From the NCBI GenBank assembly GCA_035771165.1, contig JAWNZC010000112.1:386001-450000 (forward strand): DNA of 64,000 nucleotides, in the 5' to 3' direction. The position numbers and the translations under genes are program-made. This document shows, one piece after another, positions 22,167 to 33,382 of the stretch. The stretch is from Paragorgia papillata (taxonomy: Eukaryota; Cnidaria; Anthozoa; Scleralcyonacea; Coralliidae). The notes under the pieces are model-generated. The model saw only the letters and a program-made list of their open reading frames with translations. It searched no databases and was not told the DNA's origin. Position 1 is the first letter of the stretch. Each line of letters starts with the position of its first letter.

Positions 22167-23469
22167 ATATAATTAGGGGGGTGCGTAAAATAAATTTTAA
22201 AAAACGTGTCCAGACATTCTGAGTAAACTTCAACCAATCTCTTTAGAAAGAATAATCATAGTTTTCTAAAAAGAACTTGCATTATCAATAGCAAATGAAG
22301 AAATACTCATAACCCCGCCACTAGTAGAATGTTGTAGGACTTCTATGAATAGCGATAGCATTAATATGTTATGTTTAAAATACGATTAGCGTGCAAAAAT
22401 TTAAAGTGTTTCGAACAGCTTCGAAACAACCGTTCTTTGTTTTGCATTCTTAATTCAATTTCTAATTAGGATGTCAATTTCACATAAAATGTTCATTTAA
22501 TAGACTAGTATTTCTGATCAATAAAGCATAAAGGTAAAAGAGGGAATGTATAGTAATGGGTCTAGTTAATCTTTTTAACTCACGAGATAATGACACGCGA
22601 AACTAGAGAAATTTCGAGGAGTCGAGAATGACATTTAGTTAGATGTTTTGATTCGATTACATTACGCACATATTGATTAACAAGCGTTTTAGAAGAGGGG
22701 AAACTGCTTTTTATTCAAAAGAAATCTGTACTGTCTAATTCTTCAGTAAAACCTTTAATGAAACGTGCATTCTTCAGTTTTTCTAGACAAGAGGCACTTG
22801 GGGAAATTATGATAGAACTACACCAATTATTACACATTCTCTCTCTGAAGGGCGGGAATTTTTCTTTGTCTTTTAAGCACTCGAACGCCACAAATGTATT
22901 ACGAGCTACAAAAAAAAGAATTGCACTGATTTAATTCGTAGTTTCCTTATCAATTATATTAAGGAGTTATCAAAATTTTTAAAACGTACTACACTTTCTA
23001 GGATTCATGAATGGAAAATCGCTGACTCTGAAAGAAAACTTGGAAGACGAGGGCATGGATTTCAGTAGCGTGCCTCTGGAGATCGAAGAGGAAGAAAGAA
23101 AAGGCATACGCACAATACTGCTAACATCAGGACCTATTGTTTCTTTAAGTCACCTTTTTTGACAAAGGCAAAATTAAAATAAACAGAAAACAGAAACCGC
23201 TTCTAGTTTTGGAAAAACGACTTCTGCTAATGCTTGCAGCAAAGGGTATTGGAGAAAAACGAGAGTATCATGTAAAGAGAAACAACTACTTTGTGAGTAT
23301 AATGATAATAATAATGGTAATAATAGTGATAAGGATATACAAAAAGTAGGGCTAATATTAATGGAGTTAAACTCTTCATTGAAAAATAATGAAATGATAA
23401 GTTTCGAATGTAAAAAAAGAAAGAAATTTTGAAAGAGAAAAATCGGTGGTGAAACGAAATATTTTAATG

Positions 23470-26400
23470 AGTATACTCAGGGGCGCCGGAGCCACGGGGG
23501 CAGCGGGGGCAGCGGGGGCAGCTGCCCCCGTTGCCCTTACAGTGCGGGGGCAGCGCGGGGGCAACTGGTTGCCCTTTTTCCGTAAGAACCGCACTTTGTT
23601 TTCTGTAGGAATTCTCGATAAACTCGATTGCATTAAATTATATTTTAAGTTTATAATTAATTATATTAAAGTTGTTATAATTGACCTGTCACCTTGTTAT
23701 TTGAGTCGCCTTAGTAGGTGTGATTATTCAAGGATGATTCGTTCAGAGTCCAATAGTCCATAGTTTTTTATCGCCAGTTATCGAAAGCGTGCGGTCAGAC
23801 CAGCCACTGGCCTTGACTTCTGTTCAAAATAGTAAATTGTTTATAAAAGGAAGCAGTAAGCACAGGACTGTAATGTAAGTACTATAGACTTAGTTATTAA
23901 CTTATGTTGAATATTTTGTGGTTTAATTGAGCGCGGCACACGCCTGGCTTTTTAAATTATACGTCTCATATCACGCACCTGGCTTTATACGTCTCATAGT
24001 AGAGGAATTTGTGTCTAGATTTCGCTTTATAATTTACTTAGAATGAATGATGTAGTTGAATGAATGAAAGTATTAAATTCTATGAGCATGTAGACGTACT
24101 TTTAAAATTTAAATTTCTGATGAAATAACCAATGTTTTCGAAGCGCTCCGTAGAAACCCCGCGCTTGATTATAATAACAACATACAAGCATGCACAAGCT
24201 AAAACTTGCGATGACTTGCGCTCTCGTTTGATCAGTGCCTTACTGTACGGCTCCGCTACAACGATTAATGTAAACGTAAAACGAATAAAGGAACTCGTAT
24301 TTTGTGTTCTGTTCTGCATCTTTTGTGGAAAAATGCCTCGTGGTCCCACCTTTCTGTGAGTGTCAATTTATGTGCCAATCTTAGACTGCAATCTAAGACT
24401 GTAGTGCATGTACTATTTTATTTTTGCATAGAAATCAAATATTCATCAATGCCACGTGCTGAACGGGCAAAGAGAGATGCAGAGAACAAAAATAAAAATA
24501 CCGCTAATGCAACTGGCCAAACCACAATCGCATCATTTTTTAAGAACTGTACACAAGAATTAAGTGGTGAACTGACAACAGAAGATGCTGAAACGACACC
24601 TGAGAAGGAAATTGCTGTTCCATCAGGTAGCTCTGATACTCCTGAATCGGGACCCAAAACGTCAGCAGTGATTGTTGATCCATGGATAAAAGTTAGGAGT
24701 GAGTTTAACGAGGGAGAGAAGCTTTGTAGCAAAAACAAAGGAAGATTTTTCCAATCTGAATGGCTCCAAAAATACAAATGGCTGTGGTATCACCGTGAGA
24801 AGCATGCAGCTTTCTGCGAAGTCTGTACTCAATACAAACAGGCTCACGATATTTCACCATTTATCTTCTCTGATTCCGCTCCTGGGTTCTGCAACTGGAA
24901 GAAAGGTATGGAACGATTAGCTGATCATGACGAAAGTGACAACCACAAGAGTGCCATGAGACATGCAAGAAGAAACCAACCCACAGTTGAGTGTCAGATA
25001 GATGATCAGGTCAAAGAGCAGCAGAATCTGAGACGACAGGGCCTTATAGCGCATTTGAACACTTTGAAAACACTTCTTCGACAGGGCGTTGCAATAAGAG
25101 GACATACCGACGAAGCATCAAACATTTTCCAGTTCAACAAAGACAAGACCATCGACCATGCAGGATTAAATCTTCTTTTGAAAGAAAACAAGTATATGTC
25201 TCATGACATTTTAGTTGAGCAAGAAGAACAATTGGTGCTAAGTGCAAGAAAGAATTTGATAAATGACGTGAATGCGAGCAGATTTTATGCAATCATTTGT
25301 GACGAGTCAAGTGACATTTCAAAAACTGAACAGTTGTCTTTTTCTGTTCGCCACTGCAATGAAAACTACGAGATTTTGGAAGATTTTATCGGCGTTATGC
25401 CATGTGACGAAGGACTATCATCTGCAGCCCTGCTAAAGTATGTACAGGATATACTGGTCCGATGCAATATGGCCACACAAAAGATGGCTGGTATGGCATT
25501 TGATGGGGCATCGGCCATGAAACGGTTGGCGGTTTTGGTAAAGGATGAAGTTTGCAAACATGCACTTTACATTCACTGCTTTGCTCACTGCAACGAGCTA
25601 GTCTTCAAAGATGCAACATCACTGTCCAGAATGGTTGCTGACGCTCAAGATTTCTGTGAAGATATTTATGCTCTTGCTGGTGTAAGCCCGAAGAGAGTTT
25701 TGCTTTTTGACAATATCCAGAAGGAACTGTCAGACAATCCTGAAAGTACCCAGAGCAACTTAAAGCTGCGAAATCTTTCAAGAACACGGTGGACTACAAG
25801 AGGAGCTGCTGCAGATGTTATTCTAAAGAAGAACCGCGAGCTCCAAGAGACCTTGAAGACCTTGTCCACGGATGTAAGTGTCGCACCAGAATGCCGAGCA
25901 AAATCAAAAGGGTTGCTGCGAAAACTCAAGTCTTTTCCTGAAATGTTCAAGCTGGTTGCAATGAATGAGCTAGCATACCTACTTGAGAATAACTCAAAGC
26001 AGTTGCAAAGTGCAAGCCTGACGGCAGAACAAGCTACAGCAAGCATTGACAAGCATTACATTTGCCTACAGGAATTCAGATCAACTGAAGAATTCGAGCG
26101 TCTATTCACCAAAGCAGAGAAGATAACTGGAGTACAGCATGATGAAAGCGGTGTTCAACAAAACACGAATCGACAGGAGCACTGTGATGATGAGCCGATT
26201 TTGGCAAAGAGAAAGAGAACCACTCCTGCCTACATGACGGACTACGTAATCCATTCCAGCACTCCAATTGCACCAGTCACCTTAAATGAGAAAGAAGAGC
26301 TACTACGTATTTATTATGAAACATTGGATGCTATCAATAAAGCCATCAAGACTCGCTTCGACCAAGATGACCTGCAAGTTCTGAAGGCAATAGAAAGTTG

Positions 26401-27249
26401 TCTTTTGTATGGAGCAAATAAGGAATATTCCAGTTCCAATGAGTTTGTAGACAAGCTGGGTGATCTTTCGGAGGTAATCGACCTACAAGAGCTAAAGAAC
26501 GAGCTTCAAGAACTTCCTGTTCACATCAAGCTTTACAACAGGGAATCCGAAATTCCTCTGAGGAAAGTTACCAAGGTCTCCACCATTTGTGATGTCTTGA
26601 ACAAGAAACAAAGTTCAAAAGAAAGCCTTCCTGAAATCGACAAGTTGTTATGTCTTTACAATTCCGTGCCTCTAGTGTCAGCAACCGCTGAGAGAAGCTT
26701 TAGCGTCATGCGACGAATTAAATCGTGGTTACGGTCAACAATGTCCGCAAACAGTTTAAACAACAGAATGTTTAGCACCATTCACAACAACCGCATTGAC
26801 GATGTCTGTACCTTCAAAATTGCTAAAGATTTCGTTCAAGCAAGTGAGCAGCGGCGCAAGTACTTTGGACGATTTGAATGAAGGATATTTCATTAATCAT
26901 TATTAATATTAACAGATTTTGTGTTTTCTTAAATATAATTCAATGTAAAGTAATATGTAAAATAAAATCATAGAATTTACTTTATAAAAACACGTTGTAA
27001 TAAATATCTACATATCTAATATATATAGATATCCAATAAATACATATCTAATTTTATACGAGATCAGATGGGAAAAGATAAAATTGTTCTAATCAATGGA
27101 AAAATGTGTTATCCAACCAAATTAAATAATTACGTACAAAATATCACCAGTGGTCCAGTACCCAGAAAAATTAATGTCAAGAAAAAGGTGCCCTTTTTAA
27201 ATGGCTGCCCCCGCCGCTTCAGGTAGCTTCCGGCGCCCCTGAGTATACT
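23470..27249. mobile_element. Autonomous-looking hAT transposon, perfect 8-bp duplication
   Basis: The element is 23478-27241 (3,764 bp). Its ends are CAGGGGCGCCGGA and the exact complement. AGTATACT flanks both sides (23470-23477 and 27242-27249). Subterminal sequence is GC-rich, with repeated GGGGGCAGC. It carries one long uninterrupted transposase frame. The unoccupied target survives in an inverted copy of the surrounding sequence at 60685-60692, which confirms the borders independently. Confidence 0.9.
24449..26881 (+). CDS. hAT transposase (ZMYM1/TTF-type), intact
   Basis: 810 aa from the ATG at 24449; the frame is open upstream to 24302, but MPRAERAKRDAE begins the conserved-looking part. 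Order: a lysine-rich N-terminus with a TIASFF motif, a TTF-type zinc finger (WLQKYKWLWYHREKHAAFCE through CNWKKGMERLADHDESDNHK), a DUF4371-like catalytic core with Asp in ICDESSDISKTEQ and Asp in GMAFDGASAM, SRTRWTTRG, and the C-terminal hAT dimerisation block (SATAERSFSVMRRIKSWLRS). It cuts and pastes the element, giving 8-bp duplications. No stop or frameshift was found, so this may be a recently active or currently functional copy. Confidence 0.88.
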   Translation: MPRAERAKRDAENKNKNTANATGQTTIASFFKNCTQELSGELTTEDAETTPEKEIAVPSGSSDTPESGPKTSAVIVDPWIKVRSEFNEGEKLCSKNKGRFFQSEWLQKYKWLWYHREKHAAFCEVCTQYKQAHDISPFIFSDSAPGFCNWKKGMERLADHDESDNHKSAMRHARRNQPTVECQIDDQVKEQQNLRRQGLIAHLNTLKTLLRQGVAIRGHTDEASNIFQFNKDKTIDHAGLNLLLKENKYMSHDILVEQEEQLVLSARKNLINDVNASRFYAIICDESSDISKTEQLSFSVRHCNENYEILEDFIGVMPCDEGLSSAALLKYVQDILVRCNMATQKMAGMAFDGASAMKRLAVLVKDEVCKHALYIHCFAHCNELVFKDATSLSRMVADAQDFCEDIYALAGVSPKRVLLFDNIQKELSDNPESTQSNLKLRNLSRTRWTTRGAAADVILKKNRELQETLKTLSTDVSVAPECRAKSKGLLRKLKSFPEMFKLVAMNELAYLLENNSKQLQSASLTAEQATASIDKHYICLQEFRSTEEFERLFTKAEKITGVQHDESGVQQNTNRQEHCDDEPILAKRKRTTPAYMTDYVIHSSTPIAPVTLNEKEELLRIYYETLDAINKAIKTRFDQDDLQVLKAIESCLLYGANKEYSSSNEFVDKLGDLSEVIDLQELKNELQELPVHIKLYNRESEIPLRKVTKVSTICDVLNKKQSSKESLPEIDKLLCLYNSVPLVSATAERSFSVMRRIKSWLRSTMSANSLNNRMFSTIHNNRIDDVCTFKIAKDFVQASEQRRKYFGRFE

Positions 27250-27476
27250 TTAACTTTCAGTACGTAGGCGGACGCTACAACTAACACAAATTATAAAAAT
27301 ATGAACATGTGTGTGACTTGAAGAATTGTAATCCAGTCATAATGTGTTCGATAAGAGTTCTCAGGATTCAATGTACTTTTTCTTAATTTAGCATGAAAGA
27401 AGTGTATACTTCTTTCGTGCTCAAACGACGTCAAAGGAACCAGAGTACATATGCACGGAGCATTATGTTATATTTG

Positions 27477-27482
<6 letters not shown>

Positions 27483-27519
<37 letters not shown>
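27483..27519. repeat. TA microsatellite
   Basis: Pure TA tract right after the last supported DUF3987 exon. A much shorter TA tract occupies the equivalent place in the inverted copy at about 60440-60452. Confidence 0.85.
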
Positions 27520-27520
<1 letters not shown>

Positions 27521-27591
27521 CATTCTTCACAAACACCTTATGGGTTTTTTTACACTTCAAGTCGCTTCGCTTTATAATGGCTGCATACCCA

Positions 27592-27931
27592 CATAGTTGA
27601 TAGAGGGAGATGGTTAGGAAACTTCATAAAATCCATTGTTCGAGATGTTTGTGTACCTTGCGCACGGTCACGGTTGAAAATTCTATTGTTTTACCTTTGC
27701 GAACTAAGATAGCATTGAAAAAAAGAGATTGGGCACTATTCCAGTACTTATTACAAATATTGACATATTTCGAGCCAAGCTTCCAATAGAAAACGTATCT
27801 GTTCAGTCATATCAAATGAGCTTTAAAAAACGTTGTGCACGGTTAAACCCTGTTCAAACTCCAAGTGGATTCTTTGTTCAATATATTTGAAATTGGGCGG
27901 GTTTCCTAACCATCTCCCTCTATCAACTATG
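27592..27931. mobile_element. MITE with 31-bp perfect inverted ends
   Basis: CATAGTTGATAGAGGGAGAT continues for about 31 bp and recurs exactly inverted at 27901-27931. The interior of about 280 bp is non-coding. The left end and part of the interior also occur at 60301-60365, where the inverted duplicate stops inside the MITE. Confidence 0.8.
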
Positions 27932-28194
27932 ATATCCAGGTTTCTACAAATGAGTGAACACTTCTGCAAAAACAATAAATGCGCTTATTAAATTTCTTTT
28001 TAGGTGATGTTTTTTATTAAACATCTCGTACCAACTGATTTGACTTCCAAGTTTAAATTTGCCGAATGCTTGGCCAAATTTGGAATAGGTTTGCGAGTTT
28101 ATGCCGATGCATATGGCCAATACGATAAAGAAAGGTTTGTAGACAATAAAAATTAAAATGTTTATCTTATTCCAGACCTATGTTTATGTCAAGT

Positions 28195-28195
<1 letters not shown>
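27932..28195 (+). other. Possible further exon at 28003-28137
   Basis: A plus-strand open stretch between an AG and a GTTTGT-type donor reads VPTDLTSKFKFAECLAKFGI and onward. I do not recognise it. It could be a 3' exon of the DUF3987-like gene or chance. Confidence 0.2.

Positions 28196-28196
<1 letters not shown>

Positions 28197-28249
<53 letters not shown>
28197..28249. repeat. TA microsatellite beyond the Penelope 3' end
   Basis: A TA tract abuts the 3' side of the minus-strand Penelope-like element. A TA tract also follows the other Penelope fragment (35214-35236). Confidence 0.8.
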
Positions 28250-28250
<1 letters not shown>

Positions 28251-28395
28251 TAAACATGGATGTTACAAAGCTGGCGGATGGTCCAAGAGTGCTCGATACC
28301 ATTAGAGGTAGAGCGTATTATATATGTAAAAGCGTTAGAATGTTTTCGTCACTACTCACGCGTAATGCGATCTTCAGGCAACTGACAGTTCGGCT

Positions 28396-28647
28396 TCAAC
28401 TAGTCGTTAATATACTCGGCGAATTATATGTTGATCGTTTGTTGACGTTCTTTAATCGGTGATTCTTTGTGTGACGACACTTCGCGAAAATTTCCGATCT
28501 TTTATTTAAAAGAGTTTTCTTGTCGGCCTTCATAATCATTAATTTTTCCTCCAGGCAAAGGTTACATCTTCGAGAACCATTTCGATAAGCCGCGGCGCGT
28601 CTGACAATTGACCATTTTATATCAAAATCGCGTTTTTTTCTCTTTAA
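28396..28647 (-). pseudogene. Penelope-like element, C-terminal part (left piece of split ORF)
   Basis: Reading the minus strand from the TTAA at 28647, an open frame runs 83 codons to TGA at 28396. It has GSRRCNLCLEEKLMIMKAD and KCRHTKNHRLKN, the conserved Cys/His tail that follows the GIY-YIG endonuclease in Penelope-like elements. Its other piece lies at 42528-43140, on the far side of the Kolobok-like transposon, in the same frame across a single TTAA. Confidence 0.8.
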
Positions 28648-28923
28648 AGTGTCACTAAGACGAAAAATCGACCTAAAAAATTTGACAAACTTTAACTTTC
28701 ATGAGCTTTACTTAGTTATGAATAGCTAGTATACAAAATTTGAGCCGATTTGAATGAGTAGTTTAAAAGTTATAGGCTTTCAAAGTGGTGAAAATCACGT
28801 CCGCCATTAAAATTTTCGCCAGCATAGAATTTGAAACCTGAGAAGGGCCGTGACCTCATTTTCTTAACCCTTCTCACGAAAACAACAGCCAGACACAGAG
28901 ACATATACAGGTTAACAACGAAA

Positions 28924-29795
28924 ATGTCGAATTCAGCAACATCTAGTAGTTCTTCTGGTTCATGGTCCGAAAGGGAATCATCAAATGCATCGTCGGAATA
29001 CATGACAGCAAATTCAGACGAATCTAATTCCGATTTTCTCCCGTACGACGACAATATTGAACCTCTTGCTTCACCTGAGGAGATAGTGCAATACGAAGAA
29101 ATGGTCGCTGAAGAAGAGCACAATGAAAGCATTCTGCAACAGCGTTTTAATGCCGACGTCGAGGTTACTTCTTGGTAAGTTCATTTTAGCGTGTACTTGT
29201 GTTTATAGAGAACAGCATCGGGACAGCAAGAGCGTTTTCACGATAACGCTCGTTTGAATCTTTTTATTAGGTGTGATTGTGGCAACTGTGGTTTGGATTT
29301 GGTAGTAAAGCCTGAAGAGTGTCGCTGCTGTATGGAAATTCAACAGTGTCGTGACAAAATGTTCCCATTCGAAACAAGTGAAAACAGCAAATGTATCATC
29401 GATCATCCAGGGTTTGATGAGATATGTTTGAATGAATGGGTTCTAGAGACTGCTGCTTTGGGCTTGAAAACAAAAGGGCGCAGAAATTATGCTTCTGTGT
29501 TTCGAGAGGGACAAAAGACCAGAGCAGAGTAAGATTTGCTTTAACTTTCCAGTATTCTAACTTCTCCAGCAATTAATGCTTTACTTTGGGTTTACGTGAT
29601 ACATCATTAGGTTGATTTATTTACAGATTTTTACGCGCAGTATCATACAGACAGTTGGTACGCCTTGTCTGGGAGTTTACAGGCAGCTCAAGACATCTTC
29701 CCCTACCCTCGTGCTGTTACAACGCCATTAGGAAAGCATTTCCAAACCCTGAAAGTCAAGACTACAGAGGTTTTGAAGAAGACGAAGATATTTGA
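28924..29795 (+). CDS. P2X7 intracellular-domain-like protein, Kolobok accessory gene
   Basis: Three exons, 28924-29174, 29271-29528 and 29627-29795, with matching phases and clean GT/AG sites. ATG and TGA give about 225 aa. The first 80 residues are Ser/Glu-rich and acidic. The rest has CDCGNC, EECRCCMEIQQCRDK, CIIDHPGFDEICLNEWVL and a YRQLVRLVWEF motif ending in PSCCYNAIRKAFP, which is the Cys/His zinc-binding layout of the cytoplasmic ballast domain of P2X7 receptors. No membrane segments are present, so it is not a channel. Such domains are abundant as stand-alone proteins in cnidarians. Here it lies within Kolobok ends and appears intact, which suggests a role in transposition or DNA binding (inference). 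Confidence 0.8.
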
Positions 29796-30749
29796 GCAGG
29801 TATTTTGTCAATCCGAAGGTTATATAGTGTACTGCCGAAACAGATCATTGGAATAAAGACGGATTCTTTTTAGACGTCAGTGTGGTTTACTATTTTCTTA
29901 CTGATCGACAAAAGCCATTCCTTCAGGTTTCGGCAATACACTAGCACTAGATTTTGATTGATATTTTAACCCTGGTTACGCAGTACACTACTTTATTTTG
30001 TCATTTCGTTCAATACCACCACATCATGCATTGACAGTACTAGTATTGGCTGTATTGCTACTTGCAGGACATGACCCTCTCTTGTGCCCTTTCATTGGGT
30101 TCCCACATTTTTTGCACTTGGGTGATTTCTTTGCTGGAGCAGCTTTTTTGGGGTTCAGTAATGCTTGCAACTCAACTTCTATATTAACAGAAAACAAGTA
30201 AAATTTGAGTAATGTAATCGCTAGGTTATTGAACAGCCTTTTATAGCTACATTACATGTAGCAATTATACAATGACAGTGACAATATAATTTCTTTAAAA
30301 TATACCTGTACATGTTGGTGGACAGTCAACAGTGATTTTCCTCTTGCGAGATCGGTATAGGTCAATTGCTTCTTGTCTGGGTTGCTTATCAGGGAGTATT
30401 GGCATGCAGTGGACTAGGATCTTCTTTTTTAAGTTCCTCTTCTATTTGTTCAAGTTCTTTTCTGGGGGTCTTGACCATTGTGTCATAAATATCGGATATA
30501 TATGCTATAGGTGAAACAGACCACAAGAATTGTAATATAGTTTTTGTAATTACATGTAGGGTGATGATACGTTGACAACTTACAAAAATCTTGTTTTGCT
30601 CGTATATTCCGAACTGTTCCTTCACCATCTTTGTATTTCATGTAGGTTACACGAAGGCGGGGTTGTCCATTCTGGTCTACCTTATTCTCACGTCACAGGT
30701 TTTGGTTGAAATGTAATGCAGCAAGGATTGACCTACAAACCCTTACGAA

Positions 30750-31040
30750 AATTTCCTATAGGAATTCCTATAGGAATTTCCTATAGGAATTCCTATAGGA
30801 AATTCGGACTATTTTCCTATAGGAATTCCTATAGGAAATTCCTATAGGAATTCCTATAAAAAATCCTATAGGAATTCCTATAGGAATTTCCTGTAGGAAT
30901 TCCTATAGGAAATTCGGACTATTTTCCTATAGGAATTCCTATAGGAAATTCCTATAGGAATTCCTATAAAAAATCCTATAGGAATTCCTATAGGATTTTT
31001 TATAGGAATTCCTATAGGAATTTTTATAGGAAATTGTAAT
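30750..31040. repeat. Left CCTATAGGAATTCC array
   Basis: About 20 overlapping copies of the self-complementary words CCTATAGG and GGAATTCC. A longer block of about 110 bp occurs twice (both copies contain AATTCGGACTATTTTCC). Confidence 0.9.
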
Positions 31041-33382
31041 AGTTCCTCTATGGGCATTTGTGAAAATTATACGATCTTTTGGTATAACAAATTCAGCTGT
31101 TAAACAACATGGTTCAATCAAATAATTACAAATAAATGTTAATAATCATTATTTAGTTTTTATTGCAGTAATGAAAATGGGTACATGCAACTGCAAAAAT
31201 ACAATAGAACACTACAAATATAAATGGTTTGATTTTTTCTAAATAAATGTGATTGCCCAGGTTAATATAGTCTTGAGAAAGACTGATGTTGGTTACTTCC
31301 ATCAACATCAACCTTTTCAAGACTATACACACTAACCTAAAGAATCACATTTCACAAATACCTATCGACATTCTAAGGTTTAAACCACTCACTTTATCTA
31401 TACAGTCGTTGGCATCTAAGCGTGTACACCACCAGTCAAAACATATTTTATTTATGTCAACCTCAAAGTTAAATGTTTACCTTGGGAACGTATTCGGTTT
31501 TCCTTCGATACATTCGAACCAATACATTATTGTCACATGAATGTGCCCTTAGCCAATCACGTCTCGCCAATCCCACGGTGTTGATTTCAAAATGGTTAAC
31601 TTTGGCTTAAATTTAGAACATGTTTTGACGGGTGGTGTACACGCTTAGGTGCCAATGACTGTATAATTTACAATGACAGAAATAAGTTATAGATAAAATG
31701 TATATAATTTACAAGGTCACTAATCATAAAGTTCTTAATATAAAGTGTATGTATAAAAACTACTGGTACTAGAAATTTAATAATGTTCACTTAGGTTTTT
31801 GCACTTTACAACACTTAATAACATTATTTATTTTTGTTGTCATGTGCTGGCGAATCATGCTTGATGGGCAACCATACTTTTTTGATGCATAAGCTGTAGG
31901 AAAAAGCAAATGGAAATATATTTTAAAAGGTTGCATAATTTCTATTACAGAATCATCCGCATAGAAATTACATGAATAGAACATTTATCAAGATAAAGTT
32001 TCTATTCAAAGTTGTATAAGTTGTATTAAAATAAGGCCAAAAACCTGGGTTTCTGCCCCAACCTAGTTTTTTCCATTGAAATGCAGCCAGCAACTTTAGT
32101 TTTGTGGCTTCGCATAACTGGATTGTTTGTCCATACAAAAATGTTTAGATTAAAAATAAGAAACCCAACCTACCCTACCTAAGTTTTTGCAACATGTAAT
32201 AGGAAACCCAGGTATTTTTTTTCGCTTAAGGATAATCTGTTTCAAACATGAGTTAAGGTTTAGGACAAAAATATTCCCAGGATTGTTTTCTCTGTTTTGT
32301 ATCACACTACACTGACTACAGACATTCTTGACAATAGGAAACACATAAAGAAAGTTGCCAACTTGATTGGCACAAAATTAGTAAAATTCGTAAATAATAT
32401 GCTTATATATTATACCAAAAATATTTACAGATAATTTACTTACCACAAATACTGTACTAACAATTAAATACACCGCAAATACTTTCTAACAATCCAATCA
32501 GCAATGACACAAGGGAACATCAGTGTAATCATCTTGGAGATCAACAATCCTTTTCTTTCGTTGAGAAGTTGGCTTTCGCATCATCACTCAATGTGTACCA
32601 GTCCAGTCCTGTAGAATGAGAAAATTAGTTCAACAATTTGTTAACTAATATTTAATTAAATCAAATATTTAAAGGTATACATTAACCACTTTGCAACAAA
32701 ACTCAAAATTTCAATTTATAAGCTAAAATTTTGATTTCGTTGCGATTTTTCTTTGTTTAAATAGTCAATCCATTTAGCCTATTGATGCCTACAATAGGGT
32801 GTCTGAGGAATCATCTGCTGATAAACATAGTAAAACAATAAAGGGGACATTATTGGCTGGCTCTGGCAGGAATGGGTAATAATCATTTGACTCAATACCA
32901 TTGCTACCTCCCCTTTAGAGAGTAAAATCATGTCGAGTGTAAATTAATGTCAATACATGTATTAAACATATACAAAGTATATTTAGGACTTAATCTTCCA
33001 TCATATACTGTATCACAAATGGGCTCTCAGTAATGACCTACTAACTAGCTGACTAGCTTCCGAGGGTCAAGAGTAAGATTCCCTCCCAAGGTCACATTCC
33101 TCCAAAGTACAAGATTGCAGTTACCGAACAAACAATTTGGACAGAAAATTCTACTTTCCTAGCAGAATTCTTATAATTTTTAAGACAATTAGAATATAGG
33201 GACGTTCAGTAAAGGTATAATAATTTGCAGTATCTGTATATCACTAATGAATATTATTAAGTATTATATATTATTAGTATTATATATATCAAACTGTTCA
33301 ACTTTCTTTCTAAAATATCCAGATGTGTGATCTGTGTTTTTTAGCATGTATATATATATATATATATTGCAAATGCTGTCCA
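31041..33382 (-). other. Interior of the 5.5-kb element; only a possible small HTH gene
   Basis: On the minus strand, ATG at 32582 begins MRKPTSQRKKRIVDLQDDYT, and a later open stretch near 31890-31797 (after an AG) reads AYASKKYGCPSSMIRQHMTT, which recalls a psq/CENP-B type helix-turn-helix. No catalytic exon follows. Low confidence. The rest is AT-rich, with TA runs near 33285 and 33350. Confidence 0.25.

Larger units (their letters stand above)
2250..27466 (+). pseudogene. DUF3987-like gene, 5'-incomplete, exons spread by insertions
   Basis: Exons I can support: 2250-2513, 2724-2912, 19953-20147, 21689-21914, 23002-23292 and 27392 to about 27466. Phases of the first four fit (one leftover base each time). 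Reading the exons against the intact-looking minus-strand gene at 46.5-48 kb gives the same order of blocks: GGRVYSLFDE, the NTLLGFTQPQ core, an FSLSEEAKATFANIHDD block and TIPKREIGAMAI. The family (DUF3987) is known from bacterial mobile DNA and primase-helicase contexts; its role here is unknown. The N-terminal P-loop-like exon is not visible. Exon 21689-21914 has an extra T relative to the inverted copy at 61.9 kb, and exon 23002-23292 has a T-run frameshift followed by a stop. Introns contain the 14.3-kb integrase transposon and the 23.5-kb hAT. I call it a decayed copy. Confidence 0.6.

Noticed and set aside
2250..28137. DUF3987 plus neighbouring elements as one giant transposon
   Set aside because: The insertions inside have their own ends and duplications, and I find no shared termini around the whole.
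28200..28460. Hammerhead motif after the split Penelope ORF (CTGAAGA..GAAA on minus, about 28345-28380)
   Set aside because: Core words are present but stems I and III do not pair convincingly; probably degenerate.
28770..29132. Minus-strand 120-aa frame
   Set aside because: Antisense shadow of exon 1 of the P2X7-like gene, which has splice sites and family motifs on the plus strand.
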